Assembly: GCA_905147135.1 (NCBI GenBank)
Contig: LR990044.1
Coordinates: 12,900,122 to 12,964,121 of the forward strand
DNA: 64,000 nucleotides
Origin: Blastobasis lacticolella
Taxonomy: Eukaryota > Arthropoda > Insecta > Lepidoptera > Blastobasidae
Reading direction: 5' to 3'
Below the pieces are notes generated by a model. The model did not search any database. It saw only the letters and a program-made list of their open reading frames with translations, and had not been told where the DNA came from. This document shows positions 9,946 to 20,804 of the stretch, piece after piece; position 1 is the first letter of the stretch; every line of letters begins with the position of its first letter. Position numbers and translations under genes: made by a program.

Positions 9946-12900
9946 TAGACGAAACGATCGCAATGTTAATAAACAGAAACATTTTTCTAAATTCACTATA
10001 TGTACAAATGGTCCCCACGCTGTGATGGATAAAATGTTCAAGTAATCATATATCCAACAACATAAAAAATCATTAAAAATTTAAATCATTTACCAAAGAA
10101 ATGAAATCCTTTCTTGTGCAAAAATGCTATTATAATATTGATGAATTTTTTTAATTATCTCGAATTGAGATAATCCGGATATAGCTATTGTATTATATTA
10201 TTTATGACACCGTTTTGAAATTTGTGAAAAATGACAATACTGCTGATAGAATTAATTGCTAATACAGAATGACATCTTACTAATATGTGAATTATTTAAT
10301 TTTTTGTTTATTGTACTATTTATTAGATACTCTCACTTATTTGAAATGCCCTAACAGGGTGCCATATAAATACATGTAAGTACTACATAATATTGTGAAA
10401 TCTGTTGGAAAACTGATACGTAATAAATGAAATGAAATAAATAATCTTTCGAAACCAAAATCTTCGTAACCACTGTACTGGTTTTGAAAATTCTTTCATA
10501 GCGGTAGATTATCCGAATATAGTTTATGGAAACAGGTAAAGGTATATAGTTTATGATAACAAAGCTAGTTCCTTTTAAAATTGTAAGGGGGTTAATCGAC
10601 TGTTCATACTTGTTAAACATGGTGTCTTTCTCGGTCCCAAGACGCAGTGCAAAGACCTTTCGCACTTAAAAATATCAGACGAATGTCGGTGGTAGATTTA
10701 TTTTTTAATTAAGCGCGATCGATTCTATTGTGAACGTAAGTTTGCCTGTTATTGGATGTACATTTAAGAGTTAAAAATCTTTCATGTAATATTTCAATGT
10801 ATGAATAAATACAATAAATAAAGGTACCCATTTTTAAAAGTATCTTGTCGATGTAGGTACTTTAATAAATAGCTTGAATTGAATGTTTATTGTATGGTGA
10901 AAGTTTGTGGAAATGAAAATGAAGTAAACAAATTAATATTTTGAGTTAAGCCGGGAACCCACCGAACAAAATGTTGTGTTGTCAACATGATGGAAACATT
11001 GTGCAACAAAAATACGTATGATAGTATTCTTGAGAGGGAAAAGAATTTTTCTTGTAAATTAAGGACAATTGTTAAAACAATACTTTCAGTGGGAAGTGTG
11101 GGGCAGGAGATTCAAAAAATAGTCTCAAATATCAACGCAAACATAGTAAAATGTTGGAAAGACGTATCAACAGCATTTCCATTTGGTCAATGATTTTAAT
11201 ATTTTCCAATGTGGGTAACTGGTAGGGTTTTGTTTACATGTTATTTCTTTTATACGAGGCAAATTTCTGGAATTACTACATAGAAATGCAAAAAAAAATT
11301 GAAAACATATGTGTGTCTTTCGTTTTCGATAATCTTGTCAGACTATTACAAGTAGGTACTAACTTATTAAAGTTACCTATCAAATTGACGGGAATATAAA
11401 GGTTACGATTATCGTTAACTTATTATTTAGAAAACTTAGCAAGTATTTGTCGGTCAACCGCACAAAATAGTTTTTTTTTTATTAAACCACCAACAAGAAT
11501 TGTTGAAAAGCATATATATAATTTTGTACCGATGGCTTCTATGAAAGGATTTCTCAATATTCGTCTAAATTCATTTCTTACGGAATTAATAGAATTTATA
11601 GAGAACATGACTTGGGTTAACTTTAACCCCTAATGTAAGGGGGTATAAACGTACTACGAAATTTGTATGGAAAAAAAAACTTTTTAAGATCGAGATAGGT
11701 AGTTACTGTCGGTTTCGTGTAGTATGAACATATAACTTAATGAAGTATAGTGTAACACTGCTGTGAAGTTGTATAATAAAATGTGTGTATAATATTCGCA
11801 CAAACAAATCACATATGCAGTTCATAAAAGTGGCCATTCTCACATCACAGTATCATATTACTGAATCATATTATTATTGGCGTTAAATCATTTTATGCAA
11901 TGAATAACTAGAAATCCATTTTGAAAATACAACAAAAGTATTGTTATTGAAAAAGAAATTATGCGATTACCGTTTTTAACGGTTTCAGTTGGCATTCACA
12001 TACTTTTGTATTTAAAATTTAACTTTAATATGGGGAAAATATAGCGTCTATTTAGAAAATAAATTAAAATAAAATAAATTTAAACTTATTCTTTCAAACT
12101 AGTCAGTATAGTTTGAAGCACGAGTTTCAGGGATTAAGTCGTCCGCGTCTTATGCAGTATTAATGCAGAACCCTTCAGGGTGTTACCTGCTATCGTTTTA
12201 GCGATGTCGCTCCCATCGTCGATTTAAACAAGGTGTTCCAGTCTCGCAACGTGATGAAAACAGCACGGCGCAAGTCCAGGTTTAGGTCTCGTTCCGTTCT
12301 TCAGAGGGGAAGTCCGTAAGTCGTGCAAGACATCGTAGATTGTAGTGACGATGCCCATTTACTTGTAGAAGGGCCTCGTATGTTATCTGAAAAATGGAAA
12401 CAGCACAGTACCATGTTCGCTCGATCATTCCTGACCCTATGGTTGTAAAACACCCGCTACTACTAGCTGTCTTGTAGTACGTAACTCAAAGCAATACTCT
12501 TTTTTTTTCAAGGAAAAACAAATCGAAATTAATAGACATCACTAACATTTTTACTCATTGACGTTCATTCGTCACACTTTTGTAATAGGTAGGTACTTGT
12601 GGCTCCATCGGCAGGAGTCCAACTCTTAAATTTATGATGCTGATGAAAAGGTACTGCTGTACTAGTCATGCTTATATAACGTGCACGTACACCTGTTAAG
12701 CTATAAACTTAGAATAGCAATTTCTCAATAGTTAAAATCATAAAGTAGTATCTATCAATATCCTGTCAGCTCATGTTTTATTCTTTAACCAAACCTGTAC
12801 TAGGTCCATCGGATATACTTAGTCATAGGTAACACAGTCGATCGGCTACTACACAAAAAAAAACTAAACAATAAAAGTAATTCACATTAACGTTACATAG

Positions 12901-13476
12901 TGCATATAACCTAACACAAACCAATTTGGAATTTAACTACTCGTATTTACATTCATTTGGTAAATTATTTATTACCAACAAAAAATTACAAAGACTATTT
13001 TTTTTTTTCAATGTTGTAGGCAGCTTTTCAAAATAATTTAAAAAGTATCGACGGTCAAAGTTAAAATTATAATCAAACCATACCCTCATTAAACAAATAA
13101 TTTTCAAATTTTACTGTTGTGTTCGTATTCGTTTCTGGACAGGAACTTTAGTTTTAAATCCATTGTAAAATTAATTAAATTGTAATTCTGCCACTAAGTT
13201 GGTGCATAGTAACTTAAGACTTTCTCGACTTTCTCAATTTGTTCGTTACACATTCGATGAGAGAAATGAATGAACGACTCACCGATTAAAAACTGTTAAT
13301 AGCAGTTTCGTCGAGGACCAAACATCGTAGTCCCGCATCTGCATTCTGCAGGTACTCGCCGTTCCGCGTCGTAAGAAGAATCCAGCTTCCACAGGCTCGT
13401 GCGGGCGGAAAGATCACGATGTAACATAAAAAAAAATAAGAATGTTAGAAATATTGTAGGACGTTGCGAGTCCTTT

Positions 13477-13489
13477 ATCCCACTTCTGA
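13477..13489 (-). promoter_or_regulatory. Primer-binding site matching tRNA-Leu
   Basis: On the minus strand, directly after the LTR end ctaaca, the sequence reads tcagaagtgggat. This equals the complement of the 3' part of insect tRNA-Leu (…atcccacttctgacaCCA, from general knowledge), but starts 5 nt in from the CCA end. Adjacent placement makes chance unlikely. Some mdg3/micropia-type Gypsy elements are known to use tRNA-Leu. Confidence 0.72.
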
Positions 13490-14313
13490 TGTTAGATAGG
13501 GTGTATAGAGTGTACAGATCTCGCGTGTGAATTTAAGTATTTAGAAGATATTAATGATGGTGGTCTAGTATTTTATCGAAAACTAAGGGTGGAAAGCTTA
13601 ATGAAATAAAAATAGTGCACATTAGTTAAATATAAATAGCTATTTATTCCAGAAAGGAAAAGCATATTTAAACACACATATTGGATCAAATTAGATAAGT
13701 TATTATATTATAGGATAGGCAATCATAGCAAACAAAGTTACTTGGGAAATATAACAATATATTCTGAACATAATAAAACATGGCAAAATACAAAATCCCT
13801 AAAAATGGGACAATAGTATTACGTATGATTCAATCAATAACCGATTATATAGATGAATAAAACTAATACAAAATATAAAGCAACAATAAAACAATGCAAG
13901 TTTGTACTTAACTCTGTGCCGGGTCTGGAGCAACAAGGCCCTCCCAGTCTCTCGACTGGGTTTATATAACCAACATTCAAACGGAAGTTAGAAGCCGTTA
14001 CATTTCAACCAATGGCAGCACGTTATAATAATTCTAATTAACTATGAAATATTGTGCAAAGATAATAACCAAATTCATCGAAATAGTTCTTAAAACTATT
14101 TTAAATAATTATAAGATACATTAAATATTTAGAAACCAAACTTTTAGTTAATTAGTACTGAATTTACACAAAGATTAAACATCGTTCAGGAGTTTCGTAC
14201 ATTCGTTCTGAAACGACTATAATTTTATTTGGCAATATTATTTATTATGTATTACCATAGTTTTACTTTTAAATAACAATTAAAAATAGACCATAATACC
14301 ATATAATATAACA
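13490..14313 (-). repeat. LTR (5' LTR in element orientation)
   Basis: 824 bp, paired with 7245-8068. It would carry the promoter on the minus strand: U3 from 14313, a TATA-like box at 13961-13969 and a small hairpin cccagtctctcgactggg at 13943-13960 just downstream. Confidence 0.88.
13961..13969 (-). promoter_or_regulatory. Candidate LTR TATA box
   Basis: ttatataaa on the minus strand, about 345 bp from the LTR's outer end. The expected start would be about 25-30 nt downstream, near 13935. No experimental support. Confidence 0.45.
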
Positions 14314-14317
14314 CAGG

Positions 14318-14480
14318 CAACAAAAATGCAGAACCGCAGGTGCGTTGACACTGTGAGGACTTAGGAAAAAATGCCTTACGCGTGTAATTTCGCTGGCTAA
14401 CTTATTCTTCAAACCGGAACACAACAATGCAAGCATTATTGCTTGCCGGCAGAAAGAGATAAGGTAGTGTTACTAGCGTG
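14318..14480. repeat. Right part of the LTR element target repeat
   Basis: It continues the repeat interrupted at 7244: caacaaaaatgcagaaccgc and gcgttgacactgtgagg match 1824-1862. The following word gtgccaggcggactcctcagg is related to one at 34243-34258. Confidence 0.5.
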
Positions 14481-14554
14481 TGCCAGGCGGACTCCTCAGG
14501 CTAGAGAGAGAGTCCTACCACCTGATAAACTCATCATTATTTATATATTCTTAT

Positions 14555-14705
14555 AAGGGCTATAGTCAGAGGCAACGTCTCTTAGACTGTGAGGGCGCCG
14601 TAGGTTATCCTACGTTATCGAGTACAAGAAAAATTTCACTTTGTAGTGATAGTAGACGTTTAGGAGACCCACAAACGTTGGTCTGTCCGTGCACAGCCTG
14701 GAAAA
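14555..14705. repeat. Dispersed repeat D
   Basis: Shares ttagactgtgag, tcgagtacaag, gatagtagacgtttaggaga and cccacaaacgttgg with 49155-49265. A 92-residue ORF over it is the repeat itself. Function unknown. Confidence 0.6.
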
Positions 14706-15174
14706 AAAATATTAGTGACGTTTTCGTAGTGTTAATACTTATAATCTGTCCAAACTGACTTGTCCTATTTGGTTCAGCAAATTTTGTGTTTTGTGTTTGT
14801 GTTTGGATAATGTGCAGCAGTATGCGTTGAAATTCACATTCTATGTATTTCTTGTATAATTCAAGACATTTATACACAATATACGTAGCGTGATTGATAC
14901 GACAAGTCGTGATTTTGGGCATTGTTTGTTCACCAAATAAGATAAGTCAGAATAAACAGATCATACATATCCTCTTGGGCGGGTTCTGGAGTGCCTCACA
15001 TCCTCTTAGCAGTTTCGCTTTTCAGCCACATTAAAGTAACTTTTTTCTTTTGTGACTACATGTCTCCTAGAAATGGGATTATTTCTAATCGTTTATTGAT
15101 TTATTTTAAAAACATTTCCCTATAGCAGTAGATGCTCGGCAGAGTAGAGTTGCACTAACCCTCTCGACAGTATA

Positions 15175-15491
15175 ATAAAATAGTAATCATCTTGGCGATA
15201 ATGTCCCGGTTGTGCTCTCGCGCACGAGGGCCCGGAATCCGCCTTGACCATGATCCAGGATTTGGCAGGTCAGGTAATTACAGTGGAGCGACTGCCATCT
15301 GACCTTCATGACCCTGCTACCAGGGGAACCTGACCAGATTGGATCATTATTACACATTCAGTCGCCTGAATGTGCAGGTTTCATCACGATGTTTTCCCTC
15401 ATCGTTAGTATTCAACTAATGTACATAACTCTTTCGAACCCGGGACCTCTGGCTTACGAGTCGGATACTCTGACCGCTCGTCCACCGATGC
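15175..15491 (-). mobile_element. SINE-A with a 14-bp target duplication
   Basis: Read on the minus strand it has the tRNA-like head (ggcatcggtggacgagcgg), the B box near 15432 and the standard body ending at the (GAT)n side near 15189. It is flanked by ctctcgacagtata at 15161-15174 and 15492-15505. Part of the central gccatgtaccaatgac region is lost. Confidence 0.92.
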
Positions 15492-15505
15492 CTCTCGACA
15501 GTATA

Positions 15506-17338
15506 TAACAGGCAACTAAGGTAGGTAGTCGATAACCACCCAATAACTCCATAGTTCGAAAAAAATATTTTAAACACTGCGACCTCAACAGCATTCACAT
15601 GGAGGTTTGACGCCAGGCAAGGGCCGGTCATAAAGTAAGAAACCAAAACTTTTTACCAAATTGTATTGTATTGTATCTACTATGTTATACATATGTCCCG
15701 ATAACCGGGATTAGGGAAGCCCGTAACGAAATTCATTTACGTTTAGTTTTTTTTTCTATAAGTTTGTTGATCTTCCCAAATTGTTAATTAGCTCTTTCAT
15801 TATAATTAATATACATACCGCTACTTGTAAGTAATTAATAAGATCGTGACAGCTCGTCGTTTGCCAGAAATAGAAAATTAATTACTGATGAAAAATAATT
15901 AATCAATCTGAAGATCTGGGACGAGAGAAATTTGATGCGTAAAATTGTATCTCAAGACTTATAGGAGTAGTACAATATGTAATTTAAAAAAATAAAGTCC
16001 TAATTATGAAATAAAAATCCAGTAAGTACTTATAAAAGTCGTCAAGTAGGCACCTAGTTATTGAAATGACTAGCCACAAAAACTTCCGTTTAATTGTACT
16101 GGCCATTACGTCATTCCAGACTTTTATGATTTATTTTCACTAGCGATTCGCACGTGTAAGTACCTTAAAAAATCATACACCTAAGCGATCCTTATGAATC
16201 AAGATGGAAACCGCATTAAAATTCGTTTAGTAGTTAGACAGACGCTGCGTGGGCTCTGTTTTATTATATGTCATAATCTTAATAATCAAAGGTTGTAGTT
16301 TGACGGAGAACAAATAGAATAGCGCCAATATCGGAAAGAGCTCAACGAAGCCTATTAAAAGTCATGTACTTTAAGCCGTATAGATTCCTCACAGTCGAAT
16401 TATATAAAACAGCTGACGTTCTTACTGTACGCCAATTATACATATATTATTATAGTATCTCTAAAAGCACACAAACAAATAACCGATGACCCCATATTAA
16501 CTCAAAGATGAAGAAATGATAATGTCGCTAAAATGCCCACAACAAAAACAACATTCGCAAATAGGTAGGCAATTCAACACTCAATCTGGATACATTTATA
16601 ATAAAATAAAATAAAAACTTAATAACACTTCATGAAGTAAAAAGGAAACTTACATCTTGGCTAAAAACAAATAGCTACACTGGATCAGAAAACATCTTAA
16701 AATACAACTAACATAATTCACACATTGTCCTTATTAATGTGATATACGCACACGGGCACGGACGCACACGCACACACAAACACATACACGCATACGCACA
16801 CTCACTAACACACATACACACTGACTTGTCCACAACTTATTATTTATTTATTTATTTATCTACACTCATAGCGTAATGTGCCATTTACATATTCGAAAAC
16901 AGTCGTTTAAGGGTACACTTTTTTCACGCCAGACTATAAAATTTAAAAAAATTACTTTTCGATACAGCATTTCCCATACTATTTTCATTACAGCTGTATC
17001 GTAAAATAACTTTTTAATCATTATGCAACACTTTTATTTTTTAATTTTTTGTCGGGCGCCGGGACACGGCGTAATGTAGGCTGAATACGTCTTTAACAAA
17101 TTCAAATTCAAAATTTAAATTTTCTTTATTATATTCTGTGTAATTATTTTCCCGCTAAACAAGCAATTTATTGTAATTGTTGTAATTTGTGTTTGTGAAT
17201 AGATAAATGTGAAAGTAGTAAAGTGAATTTCCCGCCGCTCGACGCGAAGATACAACAGAACTGACTCGCAGATTACTTCCAGCTAAGTTGAGAAAATTAT
17301 AGGTACGATATTTTAACATAAAAATATGAGTTTAGATA
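15506..17338. other. No recognisable gene
   Basis: AT-rich DNA with a CA-rich stretch (16744-16830). Around 17095-17130 lies the LINE-tail word aaattcaaaatttaaattttc, which also occurs at 35660-35690. No ORF of interest. Confidence 0.35.
16744..16830. repeat. Imperfect (CA)n-rich microsatellite
   Basis: Runs of cacacg/cacaca/catacac interrupted by single bases. Confidence 0.8.
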
Positions 17339-17340
17339 AA

Positions 17341-17474
17341 GTAGTGTATGCAACTGCATATAATTAGGTATTAAAACACTCGTGTCAAACTATTATCATA
17401 CTCGGCTACGCCTCATATGATAAACAGACACTCACGTTTTAATACCCCCTTTTATATGACAGTTGCATAAACTA
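17341..17474. repeat. Foldback MITE
   Basis: The left arm gtagtgtatgcaactgcata with ggtattaaaacactcgtgt pairs with the right arm acactcacgttttaatacc with agttgcataaactac. The hinge is catactcggctacgcctcat. Non-coding. Confidence 0.65.
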
Positions 17475-17799
17475 CTATTAAAACTTTATGCATATTACAG
17501 TAACTTATTGTAAATTTAATAATTATAATGTATAATTAATTAATTTAATTTAATTTTTATTTGTATTTATTCTGAATCACGAAATAGAAATGTAAGACCG
17601 CGTTAAGGAAGAGCGGACTATCCCGACACAGACAAATAAAACTTGTCTACTGGGAGTGTCCAACCTATGTACCCACTACAAATGTTGATTTAAGAAATAA
17701 ATTATTTATTATATCGTGTATGTCTCATAGACGGCGACTAATATCACGAAGGCAGACCAGCTACAGTACGTACTTACCCCGACAAACTAGACAATCTTC

Positions 17800-18110
17800 T
17801 TGGCGTGTCGACTCGTTGCGGGATTAAATTTACGGGGACCAGTACTCCGCCATGTATACAGCGTTATCCGTTCACAAATCCTCGCGCGTGCAGGTGGTAG
17901 GACACGCAGGAGAAACCGGTAAATGTGCCATTGTCTGAGGAGAAACACCACACAGGCAAACCATCTCCGAGCCGTAGCAGCCCCACCGACACAGTCATGT
18001 TTTCCTTGCTTCGGCCGACTTGGGTCCGGAGTCTGTTCAGAGACTTCCATGTCGGTCATTGATATTGGGCATCAGCGTTTACTGTGATGTCAATACTGCG
18101 ATACTGGATT
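17800..18110 (-). pseudogene. LINE reverse-transcriptase C-terminal relic
   Basis: In one minus-strand frame the sequence gives PTWKSLNRLRTQVGRSKENM. After a frameshift another frame gives CRWGCYGSE…CLCGVSPQTMAHLPVSP and then CPTTCTREDL. The pattern SLNRLRTxxGR…CxCG…QTMxHL…CP is the well-known C-terminal zinc-finger-like tail of many arthropod LINE ORF2 proteins. Two stops and at least one frameshift show it is dead. A 90-residue ORF on this strand is a third frame and not the protein. A donor-like gggtaagta at the low-coordinate edge is probably chance. Confidence 0.7.
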
Positions 18111-18175
18111 TTGTATTAATTTAAGAAACAAAATGTTACTTACCTACCTAAATGGTTTAAATAATAAAAATGAAA

Positions 18176-18216
18176 AGACCGCCTGCCAAGCGTGGAGATT
18201 ATTACCCTTCCCGAAT
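18176..18216 (+). repeat. Fragment of dispersed repeat C
   Basis: cctgccaagcgtggagatta matches the repeat C copy at 46989-47010. Confidence 0.6.
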
Positions 18217-20419
18217 GTGGAGAAATGTTCACGTTCAGCACTGAATGGATATTGAGGCTGTTGATTATGTGATGTGTACTTATTATTTTATTCTACCTAA
18301 GAAATTGTAGCTGCAACTAAAAACCTACCTATGAGTTTATGAAAAGTACAAAATAAATTCCAAAGTTGCATCTGCATCGTACAAACATAAAATTAGGTAC
18401 CTACTTATTTCGTTTATTGGTCCGAATAAATACAAGGGTAGGTATATCTTTCCACTGCGTGTCTCGAAATGGTTCGTCGTCTCCTCTGCGTAAAACGCCA
18501 CTTCCTGCCACTCCCTGCACATTTTATTTGCGAAGTTTTTACGCGTGACTTTATTGCTCGTACATTTATTACAGGCGTTATATTAGCGTTCAGAAATTTT
18601 ATTTCTCTCGCGCACGACAGATTCATTCATTTCATCTGTGCCCAGTGAACAAAGTTATGTTTTATTGTAATTTTACAAATCTTTGTATTATGGAATAACT
18701 TCGTCCGTTTCGGGCAATAGGATCCATGGTGTCGGAGGCCAAGATGTTTGCGACAATTTCTATTAATAAGTAGGTAAGTCATTCCAAACCAAGAGTTTTC
18801 AATCAGTTTTCATTTGTAGAAATTGTTAAAACGCTCAGGGCCACCACCAGGACAGAAATCCTTAGTGTACTAAAACGGAGAACCGTGGTCTGCTGTGGTC
18901 CCTGAGATTGGTTATACATCTCGGAAGCAGATTTTCACTCTGAAAGTAGGTATGGTTTATATTATATAAATAAACACGTAAAGCATAATATCCTGAAATT
19001 ACATGTTGCTACATATTCTTACATCTCATCAAGAAATAGCTAAAGTATTGGTATTGACCAAAAGCAAATAAGTTATATTTGTTCAAAGAAAGAACCTACG
19101 GCTCTTTATCATCTCGGTTCGCTGGCTTCCTCTGAATAAACCCGAGTCTTTCCTGTTTGCTTATTTATTGGGACAGTCGATTTTGATATAACATAACACA
19201 TAACATGATAGACAGAGTAGGTAGGTATATACCGTGTGCCGCGTGTAGACAATTATTTAATCAAATTATTTTTATATATGTCTTGCCTTAGGTTCCGACA
19301 ACTTTAGTTTCGGTCACGGAAACTGAATAATTATAACTCACTACGCCAATTTGAACAACTTGACAAATAACTCGTGAAAATCGTATATTAAGTGGTTCAT
19401 GATTCAGTTCCTGTTTCTGAAAACCAGTTTGTTTCTAATATAGGTTAACTACAATTCTCTCATTAGAAATTTCTCAGATTGATACGGGTTCAACTCGCAT
19501 TGATATGGGTTCAAAAGCTCGCTCGGCGCGCGTGGCGAAGGAAATATTTCTGTACCTATAACTTGCAAATGTTGGAAAGTCTATTGAAAGCGCGCGTGAT
19601 ATGTTCCTATATTATTATGTAGGTATATACATTGGAACTCTGTAGTAATATATGAGTTTGGAGCAAGCAAAGGGAGGTTGAAGGCTACCACTTCCCACAC
19701 GACGGGAGTATTTGTTTACCGGAACTCAATCAGTCCGAGCTAGAGCAAATTAATGGAACTTTTCGATTCAATAAACTATTGGGCTCTACGTTGCTGGGTA
19801 GACGCTTAATTATAGATACTGGGAGTCGAACAAATAATAATTCAACTCTTCATAATCTATACATATAAAAAAGTCGTAATGACAAAAAGTCTGTAAATTG
19901 AAGATAATTGAAAAAACCTACTAGAGCGACTTAAAACAAGTACCTAACTGAACACGTTTAGGCAATTTTAAGATTTATTTTTTTCGGTCTGTCTGTCTGT
20001 TTATCTGTCGGTTTGTCTGTCTATTTGAACACGCATTACCTAAACCCCACTGAACGGAGTTCTATGAAATTTTGTATAGTAATAGCGTATGAATATTTTC
20101 ATTGTATGAAGAGTTGATTTATTCATCTACAGATTTTGTAAATAGAATAAAATAAAAATAAATTTTATTTGAAATTTTAAAATTACAAAACTTGTGTCTA
20201 CTCTACTAATCCCCCTACTCTACAATATTTCTGATATATTTTCCTAATCTCCTACAGTTGCTACGAAAACGCAAAAGGGTTTCAAATCTGCTATGAATCG
20301 AAATAAGCCGCACGCCACGGCTTAGTGGTTGGGCGTTCCTACACATCACTGAATTTGATTTCTTCATACTTCTTTACAAACCTGTAGGAATGACATGATG
20401 TGTAGACGCTTATGATGTA
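18217..20419. other. No recognisable gene
   Basis: AT-rich with short overlapping ORFs on both strands around 18340-18626, none with a motif. (CTGT)-rich ggtctgtctgtctgtttatc near 19985, followed by words such as cccactgaacggagttctatg, resembles common lepidopteran repeat DNA, but I cannot define its ends. Confidence 0.35.
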
Positions 20420-20802
20420 TATGTCGCAGCCGGATGGTTAAATTAGCCAGTTAACTAAACGGCTAGCTTTTGGAGCTATTATTTAGTTGAAAATTTGCCA
20501 GTTTCATAAGATTTTAAAGTGATGTTGAAAGAAAGATATTGCCTCGAGTTTACGCAGCTCTTCCACATATTGTTCCAATGCTAACCTACCCATAATAACT
20601 TCAAAGTATAATAATAGTTTGAATTAGGTTTCTATTCGGTTAGTTTAGGTTAGCATTATGACAATGAATGAAAGTGGAGGCAATATCGTTTATTAGACTT
20701 TACTTTCAAAGTTCATAAATTTGGCCAATTTTCAATTAAATAATTGCTTAAAAAGCTAGTCGTTTAATTAAACGGATAATTTAACCATTTGGCTGCGACA
20801 TA
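20420..20802. mobile_element. MITE with long TIRs and TA target
   Basis: Starts tatgtcgcagcc and ends ggctgcgacata, with inverted similarity continuing for about 80 bp on each side. TA flanks both ends. 383 bp, non-coding. Tc1/mariner-type mobilisation is inferred from the TA target. Confidence 0.85.
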
Positions 20803-20804
20803 TA

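Larger units (their letters stand above)
8069..13489. other. Interior of the LTR element, no gag-pol seen
   Basis: AT-rich, with only short ORFs on either strand. It contains a minisatellite (8511-8762), a MITE (9425-9945), a GC-richer patch at 8865-8985, another at 12115-12480 and one at 13290-13420 next to the primer-binding site. On the minus strand the last patch ends in a strong donor-like tcggtgagtcg near 13280. The 12.1-12.4 kb patch is preceded by an acceptor-like ccatttttcag near 12390. A spliced leader or a captured transcript is possible but not demonstrated. Confidence 0.5.
7245..14313 (-). mobile_element. LTR retrotransposon lacking recognisable gag-pol (LARD-like)
   Basis: Two 824-bp direct repeats (7245-8068 and 13490-14313) begin TGTTAG and end ATAACA. 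They differ, as far as I can read, only at 7371 (g versus t). The sequence CAGG at 7241-7244 is repeated at 14314-14317 as a 4-bp target duplication. A 13-nt match to a tRNA-Leu primer-binding site abuts the right LTR on the minus strand, which sets the orientation. The 5421-bp interior has no ORF above 104 codons and no motif of gag, protease, RT or integrase that I can find. It therefore looks like a recently inserted non-autonomous element mobilised in trans. A polypurine tract next to 8069 is not evident, which is the main missing hallmark. Confidence 0.82.

Noticed and set aside
7245..14313. Segmental duplication in place of an LTR pair
   Set aside because: Equal 824-bp copies with TG/CA ends, a CAGG duplication, an adjacent tRNA-Leu match and an empty-site paralogue all favour retrotransposition.
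17787..18059. 90-codon minus ORF as a gene with a splice donor at its end
   Set aside because: The meaningful protein similarity is in the other two minus frames and belongs to a dead LINE.
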